Origin: Hyperoodon ampullatus
Taxonomy: Eukaryota > Chordata > Mammalia > Artiodactyla > Ziphiidae
Assembly: GCA_949752795.1 (NCBI GenBank)
Contig: CATKHW010000009.1
Location: forward strand, 1,674,001-1,738,000
Direction: 5' to 3'
DNA length: 64,000 bases
The notes under the pieces are model-generated. The model had not been told where the DNA came from. It was given only the letters and a program-made list of their open reading frames with translations, and ran no database searches. Of the stretch, positions 35,041 through 49,155 are shown piece by piece (the first letter of the stretch is position 1; every line of letters starts with the position of its first letter). A program made the position numbers and the translations under genes.

Positions 35041-37031
35041 GTGTTTATGCCAATCTACATACACTTGATTCCATTATGGAGACATATAAATACATAGGTT
35101 TCAAGATTTTTACCAGTCAGATATATTCCTCTTCAGTGAATAGGGTGTTTTGTGTCCAGTTCATTGAGAAAGGAGTAGGTCTTGTCTATTAGATATTTGT
35201 TATATGGAATGGTATCTGTGCTAATTTCAAACTCTGGTTTTACGCATCACCCCACGTCACCTTTCCCCTTAAGGAGGCATAAGTGTGTTTTCTAAATGTG
35301 TAACTCTGTTCTCTTTTGAAATTCAGTTCATGTGTAGCCATGTTTACATTCCCTCTATAAGTGATATATTACAATAAGTTTCTTTTCATTTGTGGCTCAT
35401 TTCACTTAGCATCATCGTACCTAAAGCCACTCATTATGCTGCTATTGGCCTTATGACATTGATTTTATGTCTGAGTGACATTCCATTGTATATAAGTACC
35501 ACAACATCTTTATCCATTATTTTTTTTCCTTTCCTGGGGTATTTAAAGTGTACCGAAGTTGAGGTTCTTGTAAACAGAGCAGCCCTAAATTTTGGGGTGG
35601 CTGTGTGTTGTGGATTTTTAGTTTTCCCAAAATACACGCCCATGAGTGGAAGTGTGCTATGCTCTGTACCTCTGTTTTAGAAAACAACATACAGTTCTCC
35701 AGAGAGGCTGTTGACAATTTACATTCTGTCCATCGGCGTAACCAGGCTCCCTTTTCTCCATGGCCTGTCCTGTATTTGTGGTTTTTACACTATTTGCAGA
35801 TGGCCCTTTTGACCAGAGGTAAGTGACACTTCTATGTAGTGTGGATTTGCAATGCCTGATGGCTTACTTGGCCAAAAAGGGCGTATGCATTTTTTCCCAA
35901 ATATATTCAAGAAAATACACATACTCCCTTTTTGGCCAAGGACATCATTGTCGAAGTTCTGTCGCTTTTCATGTGCTTTAAAGACGACTCCATTCTACCT
36001 CTTGAAATCTGTTTCCTTCAATTCTGCCTTGCATTCAAATCCTCTTCACTGCCTTACCTCAATATATTTCTGGATGATAGTTGTCCCTTATAACTCTGCA
36101 AGATTGTGAATTGCTGTGCCCCTGATTTCCATTTTTCAACTCGCCTATTTGTGAGCTGTCTGCAATACCGCAGGATGGCTTTAGGCCCTAGTCTGGTTCC
36201 GGGGCTGCAGGCTGAGCCTTTGGTTAATTCTTCTTCCTGAGGTGGAACTAGAGAGACGTGTGCCCATCCAAACACCTACAGCTAATCTCTCATTTGTTTC
36301 CCCGCTTCCTGTTCATCCTCTGCACAATTTGCAAACTATGCATAACAGGAGGGTCAATCCACTGACACTCCAAGTGGGGAGATTTTCAGTAATGTGGATG
36401 GAATGGTGAAGCCGAGCACGACGAAAGGAAAAATGAGGTACCTTTTAGAAAACTTTCCCGATTACACAGTGTACCAACCACTGGGTTGCCCAGGCATTTT
36501 TAACTGTAGGAAGATTCCCTTAAACCTGGAGAGTTGGGACCACTAGAATGGGTAGCACAAACTATTGCTCTAAGTGGTGTTCTTTTGCTCACACAACCTC
36601 AGCAATCTTGTCAGCTCCAAGTGTCCAGTCTTATGTCTCATCCAGAGGTGGGTGTTAAGTTGGTCAATCCACGTTGCATCACAAGCCCTGAACGTAATTT
36701 TTAAGAATTTCTCTCTGTTTCGCTGTTTTTGCATTTTGCTTTTGAAATTTATTTTTATACGGGGGGTTTAGCTGAATTGCAGTGCAGTGTTCATGCCGTT
36801 ATACACACACATGATTCCTTTATGGAGACATGAGAATACTTATGTTTTAAAATGCTTAAAGTCAGATATATTCCTCTGCAATGAATAGGGGGTGTTGAGT
36901 CCAGTTCATTGTGCTGGGAGTAGGTGTTGTCTATTACATACTTGGTTTATGTATTGGTATCTGTGCTAATTTAAAACTGTGGTTTTCTGCATTACCCCAC
37001 CTCGCCTTTCCCCTTAAGCAGGTAGAAGATT

Positions 37032-37205
37032 GTTTTCTAAATGTGTGACTCTGTTCTGTTTGTAATTCAGTTTATGTGTAGCCATGTGTACATTCCCGCT
37101 ATGAGTCATATCTTATGATAAGATTCAATACTCTGTACTTTTTCCTAACTCAGTTCATGTGTAACCATGTTTACAGGACCTTCATAAGTGATATCTTATG
37201 ATAAG
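37032..37205. repeat. Internal ~95-bp duplication within one satellite unit
   Basis: The stretch running from GTGACTCTGTTCT through ATATCTTATGATAAG occurs twice in a row here, once ending near 37125 and once near 37205, but only once in other units. It accounts for the 1833-bp spacing between the palindromes at 35903 and 37736. Confidence 0.8.
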
Positions 37206-40200
37206 TTTCTTTTTCTCTATGACTTATTTCACTTAGAATCATCGTACCTGAATCCACTCATTTTGCTGCTACTGGCCTTATGACATTGATTTCATGGCTG
37301 AGGGATAATCCATCGTACGTAAGTACCACAAATTCTTGAACCTTTTTTGTCTTTCCTGAGATATTTAAGGTGTACCCAAGTTGAGGTTCTTGTAAGCAGA
37401 GCAGCCCTAAATTTTGGGGTGGCTCTGTCTTATTGATTTTCAATTCTCCCAAGGTATATTCCATAGACTGGAAGTGCCCTCGGCTCTGTAGCTCTGTTTT
37501 TTACTTGTTTTAGCGAACACAATGCACTCTTCCAGACAGGCAGTTGGCAATTTACATCCAGCCCATCAGCATACCTAGGCTCCCTGTTCTCCAGGGCCTG
37601 TCTTGCCTTTCTGGTATTTACACATTTTGCGGATGTCCCTTTTGACCGGTGGGAAGTGATACTTCTTTGTAGTGCAGATTTGCATTGCCCGCTTGCTTGC
37701 TTTGCCAAAAAAGGCGTATGCTTTTTCTCCTGAATATATTCAGGGGAAAATGCGTAAGCCCTTTTTGGCCAACTGCATCATTATCGAAGTTGTGTCCCTC
37801 TTCCTGTGATTTAAAGGTGATTCCAATGTACTTCTTTAAATCTGTTTCCTGCATTTCTGGATCGCATTTAAGTCCGCCTCGTTGCCTTCCATCAACAGAT
37901 TTTTGGACGATAGTTGTCGTTTATTACTATGCCAGTTTGTGAATTGCTGTGCCCCTGAGCTCCATTTTTCAACTCGTTTTTTTGAGCTGTCCGCAAGTCC
38001 AAAATTGTGCTTCAGGACCTATACTGGTTCCCGGCGGGTGGCTGAGACTTTGGTTAATTCTTCTTCATGCTGGGAAATTAGACTGACATGTGCCCGTCTA
38101 AATGCCTAACAGCTACTCTCTCATTGGTTCTCCCTCTTCCCTTTCATCCTCTGCCAAATTGGCAACCTGTGTGAACCAGGTGGTTAAAGGTTCTGTCTCT
38201 CCAAGTTGGGAGATTGATAGAAAAGCAGTTGGAAAGTCAAACCGGAGCGCCAGGAGAGGGACAATTAGTTGAGTTTTAGAAACCTTTCATATTGACAGTG
38301 TGTCCATTCTCTAGGTTTCCCGTACATGATATAGCTGTAGTAATATTCCCTTCAACCTGGAGATTTGCGTCCCTAGGAATGTGTGCCTCGCATTATTGAT
38401 TTAAATGGTCTGCATTTGGTCACTGAATCTCACCAATCCTCTCAGTCCCAAGTGTCCAGCCTTATGCCACATCCAGCTGTCGTTGTAGATAGGGTCATTC
38501 CAGATTTCATCAGAGTCCCTAAAGGAATTGTAAAGAAATTCCCGCTTTTTTTGTTTTGTTTTTGAATTTCCTTTTTATACTGAGTTTGAGCCGATTCTCA
38601 CTGCCATTATTATGCCAGTCTAGACACACTTGATTCCCTTAAGGAGACATATCAATACACAGGTTTTAAGATTCTTACTAGTCAGATATTTTCCTCTGCG
38701 GGAAATATGGTTTTTTGAGTCACTTTTAGTGAGGAATGTGTAGGTCTTGTCTATTCTGTATTTGGTTTTTGGAACGGTATATATACTACTATCAAACACT
38801 TGTTTTCTGCATCACCCCACCTCTCCTTCCCCCTTAAGCAGGCATAAGACATTTTTCTAAATGTGAGGCTCTTTTCTCTTTCCTAACTCAGTTCATGTGT
38901 AGCCATGTTTACAGGATCGTTATAAGTGATATCTTATGATAAGTTTCTTTTTCTCTGTGACTTATTTCTCTTAGAATCATCATACCTGAATCCACTCATT
39001 TTGCTGCTACTGGCCTTATGACATTGATTTCATGGCTGAGGTATATTCCACCTTACGTTAGTAACAAAATTTCTTGAACCATTTTTGTCTTTCCTGTGAT
39101 ATTTAAGGTGTATCCAAGTTGAGGTTCTTGTAAGCAGTACAGCCCTAAATTTTGGGGTGGCTCTGTCTTATTGATTTTCAGTTTTCCCTAGGTATATTAC
39201 CTAGACTGGAAGTGCCCTTGGCTCTGTAGCTCTGTTGTTTACTTGTTTTAGGAAACACAATGTACTCCTCCAGAGAGGCAGTTGGCAATTTACATCCGGC
39301 CCATCAGCATAACTAGGCTCCCGGTTCTCCAGGGCCTATCTTGCCTTTCTGGTTTTTACACATTTTGCGGATGTCCCTTTTGACCGGTGGGAAGTGATAC
39401 TTCTTTGTAGTGCAGATTTGCATTGCCTACCTGCTTGTTTGGCCAAAAAGGGCGTATGCTTTTTCTCCTGAATATATTCAGGAGAAAACGCGTACGCCCT
39501 TTTTGGCCAAGTGCATCATTGTCGAAGTTGTGCCCCTCTTCCTGTGATTTAAAGGTGATTTCAATCTACCTCATTAAACCTGTTTCCTGCATTTCTGGCT
39601 CGCTTTCAAGTCCACCTCGTTGCCTTCACTCAACAGATTTTTGGACTATAGTTGTCCTTTATTACTCTGACAGTTTGTGAATTGCTGTACCCCTGAGTTC
39701 CATTTTTCAACTCGTTTTTTGTGAGCTGACCGCAAGTCCAAAATTGTGCTTCAGGACCTATACTGGTTCCCGGTGTGTGGCTGAGACTTTGGTTAATTCT
39801 TTTTCCTTCCCGGAAATTAGAGTGACATGTGCCCGTCCAAATGCCTAACAGCTACTCTCTCATTGGTTCTCCCTCTTCCATTTCATCCTCTGCCAAACTG
39901 GCAACATGTGCGAAACAGGAGGTTCAAGGGGCTGTCTCTCCAAGTTGGGAGATTGATAGTAAAGCAGTTGGAAAGTCAAATCGGAGCACCAGGAGAGGGA
40001 CTATTGTTGAGTTTCAGAAACCTTTCGTATTCACTGTGTGTCCATTCTCTAGGTTTCCTGTACATGTTATAGCTGTAGTAATATTCCCTTCAACCTAGAG
40101 AGTTGGGACCATTGCAATGTGTGCCACGCATTATTGATTTAAATGGTCTGCTTTTGCTCACCAAAACTCACCAATCCTCTCAGTCCCATTGTCCAGCCTT

Positions 40201-43200
40201 ATGCCACATACAGCTGTCGTTGTAGATAGGGTCATTCCAGGTTTCATCAGAGACCCTGAAGGAATTGTAAAGCATTTCCCTGTTTTTTTGTTTTATTTTT
40301 GAAATTCCTTTTTATAGTGGGTTTGAGCTGATTCTCACTGCCATGTTTATGCCAGTCTAGACAAACTTTATTCCCTAATGGAGACATATCAATACATAGG
40401 TTTTAAGATTGTTACTAATCAGATATATTCCTCTGCGGGAAATATGGGCTTTGAGTCCCTTTCACTGCGAAAAGTGTAGGTCTTGTCTATTCCTCTTTTG
40501 GTTTTTGGAACAATACCTGTACTACTACCAAACCCTGGTTTTATGATTCACCCCACCTCCCGTTCCCCCTTAGCAGGCATAAGAGTGTTATCTAAAAGGG
40601 AGACTCTGTTCTCCTTCCTAAATCAGTTCATGTGTAGCCATGTTTACAGGAACTTCATAAGTGATATCTTATGATAAGTCTGTTTTTCTCTGTGACTTAT
40701 TTCACTTAGAAACATCGTACCTGAATCCACTCATTTTGCTGCTACTGGCCTTATGACATTGATTTCATGGCTGAGGGATATTCCATCGTACGCAAGTACC
40801 ACAATTTCTTGAACCATTTTTGTGTTCCTGGGATATTTAAGGTGTATCCAAGTTGAGGTTCTTGTAAGCAGTGCAGCCCTATATTTGGGGGTGGCTCTGT
40901 CTTATTGATTTTCAGTTTTCCCAAGGTATATTCCCTAGACTGGATGTGTCGTTGGCTCTGTAGCTCTGCTGTTTACTTGTTTTAGGGAACACAGTGCACT
41001 CCTACAGAGAGGCAGTTGGCAATTTACATCCGGCCCATCAGCATAACTAGGCTCCCTGTTCTCCAGGGCCTGTCTTGCCTTTCTGGTTTTTACACATTTT
41101 GCGGATGTCCCTTTTGACCGGTGGGAAGTGATACTTCTTTGTAGTGCAGATTTGCATTGCCTCCTTGCTTGCTTGGCCTAAAAGGGCGTATGCTTTTTCT
41201 CCTGAATATATTCAGGAGAAAACGCATACACCCTTTTTGGCCAAGTGCATTATTGTCGAATTTGTGCCCCTCTTCCTGTGATTTAAAGGTGATTCCAATG
41301 TACCTCTTTAAATCTGTTTCCTGCATTTCTGGATCGCTTTCAAGTCTGCCTCGTTGCCTTCCCTCAACAGATTTTTGGACGATAGTTGTCCTTTATTACT
41401 CTGCCAGTTTGTGAATTGCTGTGCCCCTGAGCTCCATTTTACAACTCGTTTTTTGTGAGCTGACCACAAGTCCAAAATTGTGCTTCAGGACCTATACTGG
41501 TTCCCTGCAGGTGGCTGAGACTTTGGTTAATTCTTCTTCCTGCCGGGAACTTAGAGTGACATGTGCCCGTCCAAATGCCTAACAGCTACTCTCTCATTGG
41601 TTCTCCCTCTTCCCTTTCATCCTCTGCCAAATTGGCAACCTGTGCGAACCAGGCGGTTAAAGGGTCTGTCTCTCCAAGTTGGGAGATTGATAGTAAAGCA
41701 GTTGGAAAGTCAACCGGAGCACCAGGAGAGGGACACTTAGTTGAGTTTTAGAAACCTTTCGTATTGACAGTGTGTCCATTCTCTAGGTTTCCCGTACATG
41801 TTATAGCTGTAGTAATATACCCTTCAACCTGGAGATTTGGGTCACTAGGATTGTGTGCCACACATTATTGCTTTAAATGGTCTGCATTTTCTCACCGAAT
41901 CTCAGCAATCCTCTCAGTCCCAAGGGTCCAGCCTTATTCCACATCCAGCTGTCATTGTAGATAGGGTCATTCCAGGTTTCATCAGATCCCATGAAGGAAT
42001 TGTAAAAAATTTCCCTGTTTTTTGTTTTGTTTTTGAAATTCCTTTTTATAGTGTGTTTGTTCTGATTCTCACTGCCATGTTTATGCCAGTCTAGATACAC
42101 TAGATTCCCTTACGGAGACATATCAATACATAGGTTTTAAAATTCTTACTAGTCAGATATATTTATCTGCGGGAAATATGGCGTTTTGAGTCCCTTTCAC
42201 TGAGGAAAGGGTAGGTCTTGTCTATTCCGTCTTTGGTTTTTGAATCGGTACCTGTACTAATATCAAACTCTGGTTTTATGCATCACCCCACCTCTCGTTC
42301 CCACTTAGCAGGCATAAGAGTGTTTTCTAAATGTGAGACTCTCTTCTCTTTCCTATCTCAATTCATGTGTAGCCATGTTTACAGGACCTTCATAAGTGAT
42401 ATCTTACGATAAGTTTCTTTTTCTCTGTGACTTATTTCACTTAGAAACATTGTACCTGAATCCACTCATTTTGCTGCTACTGGCATTATGACATTGATTT
42501 CATGGCTGAGGGATATTCCATCGTACATATGTACGACAATTTCTTGAACCATTTTTGTCTTTCCAGGGATATTTAATGTGTACCCAAGTTGAGGTTCTTG
42601 TAAGCAGTGCAGCCTAAATTTTGGGGTGGCTCTGTCTTATTGATTTTCACGTTTCCCAAGGTATATTCTCTCTACTGGAAGTGCCCTTGACTCTGTAGCT
42701 CTTTTGTTTACTTGTTTTAGGGAACACAATGCACTCCTCCAGAGAGGAAGTTGGCAATTTACATCATGCCCATCAGCATAACTAGGCTCCCCATTTTCAA
42801 GGGCCAGTGTTGCCTTTCTAGATTTTACACATTTTGCGGATGTCCCTTTTGTCTGGTGGGAAGTGATACTGCTTTGTAGTGCAGATTTGCATTGCCCACT
42901 TCCTTGCTTGACCAAAAAGGGCGTATGCGTTTTCTCCTGAATATATTCAGGAGAAAACGCTTACACCCTTTTTGGCGCATTGCATCATTTTCGAAGTTGT
43001 GTCCCTCTTCCTGTGCTTTAAAGGCGATTCCAATGTACCTCTTGAAATATGTTTCCTGCTATACTGGCTCGCTTTCAAGTCCACCTCGTTGCCTTCCCTC
43101 AACAGATTTTTGAACGATAGTTTACCTTTATTACTCTGCCCTTTTGTGAAGAGCTGTGCCCCTGAGCTCCATTTTTCAACTCGTTTTTTGTGAGCTGACC

Positions 43201-45299
43201 GCAAGTCCAAAATTTTGGTTCAGGACATCTACTGGTTCCCGGCGAGTTGCTGAGACTTTGATTAATTCTTCTTCCTGCCGGGAAATTAGAGTGAAATGTG
43301 CCCGTCCAAATGCCTAACAGCTACTCTCTCATTGTTTCTCCATCTTCTCTTTCATCCTCTGCCAAATGCCAACATGTGAGAACCAGGAGGTTAAAGGGGA
43401 TGTCTCTCCAAGTTGGGAGATTGATAGTAAAGCAGTTGAAAAGTCAAACCGGAGCAACAGGAGAGGGATTATTATTTGAGTTTTAAAAACCTTTCGTATT
43501 CACAGTATGTCCATTGTTTAGGTTTCCCGTAAATGTTATAGCTGTAGTAGTATTCCTTTCAACCTGGAGAGTTGGGACCATAGGAATGTGTGCCACACAT
43601 TATTGCTTTAAATGGTCTGCATTTCCTCACCGAATCTCACAAATCCTCTCAGTCCCAAGTGTCCAGACTTATGCCACATACAGCTGTCATTGTAGATAGA
43701 GTCATTACAGGTTTCATCAGAGCCCCTGAAGGAATTGTAAACAATTTCCCTGTTTTTTTGTTTTGTTTTTGAAATTCCTTTTTATATTGTGTTTGATATG
43801 ATTCTAACTGCCATATTTATGCCAGTTAGGGCACACTTGATTCCCTTACGGAGACATATCAATACATAGGTTTTAAGATTCTTACTAAGCAGATATATTC
43901 CTCTGCTGGAAATATGGGGTTTTGAGTCCCTTTCACTGAGGAAGGTGTAGGGATTGTCTCTTCCGTAGTTGGTTTTTGGAACGGTACATGTACTAATATC
44001 AAACTCTGGTTTTATGCATCACCCCACCTCTCCTTCCCCCTTAAGCAGGCATAAGAGTGTTTCTAAATGTGAGACTCTGTTCTCTTTCCTAACTCAGTTC
44101 ATGTGTAGCCATATTTACAGGACCTTCATAAGTGATATCTCATGATAAGTTTCTATTTCTCTGTGACTTATTCCACTTAGAATCATCGTACCTGAATCCA
44201 CTCATTTTGCTGCTACTGGCCTTATGACATTGATTTCATGGCTGAGGGATATTCCATCGTACGTAAGTAACACAATTTCTTGAACCATTTTTGTCTTTCC
44301 AGGGATATTTAAGGTGTACCCAGGTTGAGGTACTTGTAAGCAGTGCAGCCATAAATTTTGTGGTGGCTCTTTCTTATTGATTTTCAGTTTTCCCAAGGTA
44401 TATTCCCTAGACTGGAAGTGCCCTTGGCTCTGTAGCTCTGTTGTTTACTTGTTTTAGGGAACACAATGAACTCCTCCAGGGAGGCAGTTGGCAATTTACA
44501 TCCGGCCCATCAGCATAACTAGGCTCCCTGTTCTCCAGGGCCTGTCTTGCCTTTCTGGTTTTTACACATTTTGCGGATGTCCCTTTTGACCGGTGGGAAG
44601 TGATACTTCTTTGTAGTGCAGATTTGCATTACCTCCTTGCTTGCTTGGCCTAAAAGGGTGTATGCTTTTTCTCCTGAATATATTCAGGAGAAAACACATA
44701 CACCCTTTTTGGCCAAGTGCATTATTGTCGAAGTTGTGCCCCTCTTCCTGTGATTTAAAGGTGATTCCAATGTACCTCTTTAAATCTGTTTCCTGCATTT
44801 CTGGATCGCTTTCAAGTCTGCCTCGTTGCCTTCCCTCAACAGATTTTTGGACGATAGTTGTCCTTTATTACTCTGCCAGTTTGTGAATTGCTGTGCCCCT
44901 GAGCTCCATTTTTCAACTCGTTTTTGGTGAGCTGACCACAAGTCCAAAATTGTGCTTCAGGACCTATACTGGTTACCGGCAGGTGGCTGAGACTTTGGTT
45001 AATTCTTCTTCCTGCCAGGAACTTAGAGTGACATGTGCCCGTCCAAATGCCTAACAGCTACTCTCTCATTGGTTCTCCCTATTCCCTTTCATCCTCTGCC
45101 AAATTGGCAACCTGTGCGAACCAGGCGTTTAAAGGGTCTGTCTCTCCAAGTTGGGAGATTGATAGTAATGCAGTTGGAAAGTCAAACCGGAGTGCCAGGA
45201 GACGGACAATTAGTTGAGTTTTAGAAACCTTTCGTATTAACAGTGCGTCCATTCTCTAGGTTTCCAGTACATGTTATAGCTGTAGTGATATTCCCTTCA

Positions 45300-48200
45300 A
45301 CCTGGTGATTTGGGACCCATGGAATGTGTGCCACACATTATTGCTCTAAATGGTATGCATTTGCTCACCGACTCTCACCAATCCTCTCAGTCCCAAGTGT
45401 CCAGCCTTATGCCACATCCAGCTGTCATTGTAGATAAGGTCATTCCAGGTTTCATCAGAGCCCCTGTAGGAATTGTAAAGAAGTTCCCTGTTTTTTTTGT
45501 TTTGTTATTGAAATACCTCCTTAGTGGGTTTGAGCTCATTCTCACTGCCATGTTTATGCCAGTCTAGACACACTTGATTCCCTTATGGAGACATATAGAT
45601 ACATAGCTTTTAAGATTTTTACTAGTCAGATATATTCCCCTGCGGGAAATATGGGGTTTTGAGTCCCTTGAACTGAGGAAAGTTTAGGTCTTGTCTATTC
45701 CGTAATTGGATTTTGGAACTGTACCTGTATTAATATCAATCTCTGGTTTTATGCATCACCCCACCTCTCCTTCCCCCTTAAGAAGGCATAAGGGTGTTTT
45801 CTGAATGTGAGACTCTGTTCTCTTTCCTAACTCACTTCATGTGTAGCCATGTTTACAGGGCCTTCATAAGTGATATCTTATGATAAGTTTCTTTTTCTCT
45901 GTGACTTATTTCACTTAGAATCATCGTACCTGAATCCACTCATTCTGCTGCTACTGGCCTTATGACATTGATTTCATGGCTGAGGGATATTCCATCGTAC
46001 GTAAGTACCACAATTTCTTGAACCATTTTTGTCTTTCCTGGGATATTTCAGGTGTACCCAAGTTGAGGTTCTTGTAAGCAGTGCAGCCCTAAATTTTGGG
46101 GTGGCTCTGTCTTATTCATTTTCAGTTTTCCCAAGGTATATTCCCTAGACTGGAAGTGCCCTTGGCTCTGTAGCTCTGTTGTTTACTTGGTTTAGGGAAC
46201 ACAATGCACTCCTCCAGAGAGGCAGTTGGCAATTTACATCCCGCCCATCAGCATAAATAGGCTCCCTGTTCTCCAGGGCCTGTTTTGCCTTTCTAGTTTT
46301 AACACATATTGCGGATGTCCCTTTTGGCCGGTGGGAAGTGATACTGCTTTGTAGGGCACATTTGCATTGCCCACTTGCTTGCTCGGCCAAAAAGAGTGTA
46401 TGCTTTTTCTCCTGAATATATTCAGGAGAAAACACATACGCCCTTTTTGGCCCATTGCATCATTGCCGAAGTTGTGCACCTCTTCCTGTGCATTAAAGGC
46501 GATTCCAATGTATCTCTTGAAATCTGTTTCCTGCTATTCTGGCTCGCTTTCAAGTCCAACTCGTTGCCTTCCCTCAACAGATTTTTGGACGTTAGTTTTC
46601 CTTTATTACTCTGCCCGTTTGTGAATTGCTGTGCCCCTGAGGTCCATTTTTCAACTCGTTTTTTGTGAGCTGACCGCAAGTCAAAATTTTGGTTCAGGAC
46701 CTATACTGGTTCCCGGCAGGTGGCTGAGACTTTGATTAATTCTTCTTCCTGCCGGGAAATTAGAGTGAAATGGGCCCATCCAAATGCCTAACAGCTACTC
46801 TCTCATTGGTTCTCCATCTTACCTTTCATCCTCTGCCAATTGGCAACATGTGAGAACCAGGAGGTTAAAGGGGCTGTCTCTCCAAGTTGGGAGATTGATA
46901 GTAAAGCAGTTGGAAATTCAAACCTTAGAACCAGTAGAGGGACTATTAGTTGAGTTTTAAAAACTTTTCGTATTCACAGTGTGTCCATTCTCTAGGTTTC
47001 CCGTACATGTTATAGCTGTAGTAGTATTCCCTTCAACCTGGAGAGTTGGGAACATTGGAATGTGTGCCACACATTATTGCTTTAAATGGTCTGCATTTGC
47101 TAACCGAATCTCACCAATCCTCTCAGTCCCAAGTGTCCAGACTTATGCCACCTCCAGCTGTCGTTGTAGATAGGGTCATTCCAGGTTTCATCAGAGACCC
47201 TGAAGGAATTGTAAAGAATTTCCCTGTTTTTTTGTTTTGTTTTTGAAATTCCTTTTTATAGTGGGTTTGAGCTGATTCTCACTCCATGTTTCTGCCAGTC
47301 TAGACACACTTGATTCCCTGATGGAGACATATCAATACATAGGTTTTAAGATTCTTACTAGTCATATATAATTCTCTGCCGGAAATATGGGGTTTTGAGT
47401 CCCGTTCACTGAGGAAGTTGTACGGATTGTCTCCTCCGTAGTTGGCTTTTGGAACGGTACCTATACTTATATCAAACTCTGGTTTTATGCATCACCCCAC
47501 CTCTCCTTCCCCCTTAAGCAGGCATAAGAGTGTTTTCTAAATGTGAGACTCTGTTCTCTTTCCTAACTCGGTTCATGTGTATCCATGTTTACAGGACCTT
47601 CTTAAGAGGTATCTTATGATAAGTTTCTTTTTCTCTGTGACTTATTTCACTTAGAAACTTCGTACCTGAATCCACTCATTTTGCTGCTAGTGGTCTTATG
47701 ACATTGATTTCATGGCTGAGGGATATTCCATCCTATGTAAGTACCACAATTACTTGAACCATTTTTGTCTTTCCTGGCACATTTATGGTGTACCCAAGTT
47801 GAGGTTCTTGTAAGCAGAGCAGCCCTAAATTTTGGGGTGGCTCTGTCTTATTGATTTTCATATCTCCCAAGATATATTCCATAGACTGGAAGTGCCCTCG
47901 GCTCTGGAGCTCTGTTTTTTACTTGTTTTAGCGAACACAATGCACTCCTCCAGAGAGGCAATTGGCAATTTACATCCTGCCCATCAGCATAAGTAGGCTC
48001 CCTGTTCTCCAGGGCATGTCTTGCCTTTCTGGTTTTAAAACATATTGCGATGTCCGTTTTGACTGGTGGGTAGTGATACTTCTTTGTAGTGCAGATTTGC
48101 ATTGCCCGCTTGCTTGCTTGGCCAAAAAGGGCGTATGCGTTTTCTCCTGAATATATTCAGGAGAAAACGCACACGCCCTGTTTGGCCAAGTGCATCATTG

Positions 48201-48440
48201 TCGAAGTTGTGCCCCTCTTCCTGTGCTTTAAAGGCGATTCCAAATTACCTCTTGAAATCTGTTTCCTGCTATTCTGGTCCGCTTTCAAGTCCACCTCGTT
48301 GCCTTCTCTCAACAGATTTTTGGAGGATAGTTGTCCTTTATTACTCTGCCAGTTTGTCAATTGCAGTGCCCCTGAGTTCCATTTTTCAACTCGTTTTTTG
48401 TGAGCTGACCACAAGTCCAAAATTTTGGTTCAGGACCTAT
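45300..48440. repeat. Left copy of a 6.95-kb-spaced duplication in block II
   Basis: This stretch shares many unit-specific variants with 52250-55390. Examples are GACATATAGATACATAGC, GGAATTG preceded by CCCTGTA, the AGAGTGTATGC left palindrome arm, and GTCAATTGCAGTGCCCC. Matching bases are 6949 bp apart, equal to four units. The two copies diverge at both edges. Confidence 0.8.
48118..48189. repeat. 72-bp palindrome of the ~1.74-kb unit (representative copy)
   Basis: The arms start TTGGCCAAA and end TTTGGCCAA, and the centre is CTCCTGAATATATTCAGGAG, a perfect 20-bp palindrome without a loop. In this copy only two of 36 base pairs are mismatched. Similar palindromes occur once in each of 17 units; centres are listed under blocks I and II. 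Most copies keep the central 20 bp, while the outer arms carry a few differences. The left arm follows directly on the antisense L1 part of the unit. Confidence 0.92.
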
Positions 48441-49155
48441 ATTGGTTCCCGGCGGGTGGCTGAGACTTTGGTTAATTCTTCTTCCTGCCGGGAAATTTGA
48501 GTGTCATGTGCCCGTCCAAATGCCTAACAGCTACTCTCTCATTGGTTCTCCCTCTTCCCTTTCATCCTCTGCCAAACTGGCAACCTGTGCTAACAAGCAG
48601 GTTAAAGGGGCTGTCTCTCCAAGTTGGGAGATTGATAGTAAAGCAGTTGGAAAGTTAAACCGGAGCACCAGGAAAGGGACTATTGTAGAGTTTCAGAAAC
48701 CTTTCGTATTCACAGTGTGTCCATTCTCTAGGTTTCCTGTACATGTTATAGCTGTAGTAATATTCCCTTCAACCTAGAGAGTTGGGACCATTGCAATGTG
48801 TGCCACGCATTATTGATTTAAATGGTCTGCATTTGCTCACCAAAACTCACCAATCCTCTCAGTCCCAAGTGTCCAGCCTTATGCCACATACAGCTGTCAT
48901 TGTAGATAGGGTAATTCCAGGTTTCATCAGAGACCCTGAAGGAATTGTAAAGCATTTCCCTGTTTTTTTGTTTTATTTTTGAAATTCCTTTTTATAGTGG
49001 ATTTGAGCTGATTCTCAATGCCATGTTTTTGCTAGTCTAGACACACTTTATTCCCTAATGGAGACATATCATTACATAGGTTTTAAGATTCTTACTAAGC
49101 AGATATATTCCTCTGTGGGAAATATGGGGTTTGAGTCCCTTTCACTGTGAAAAGT

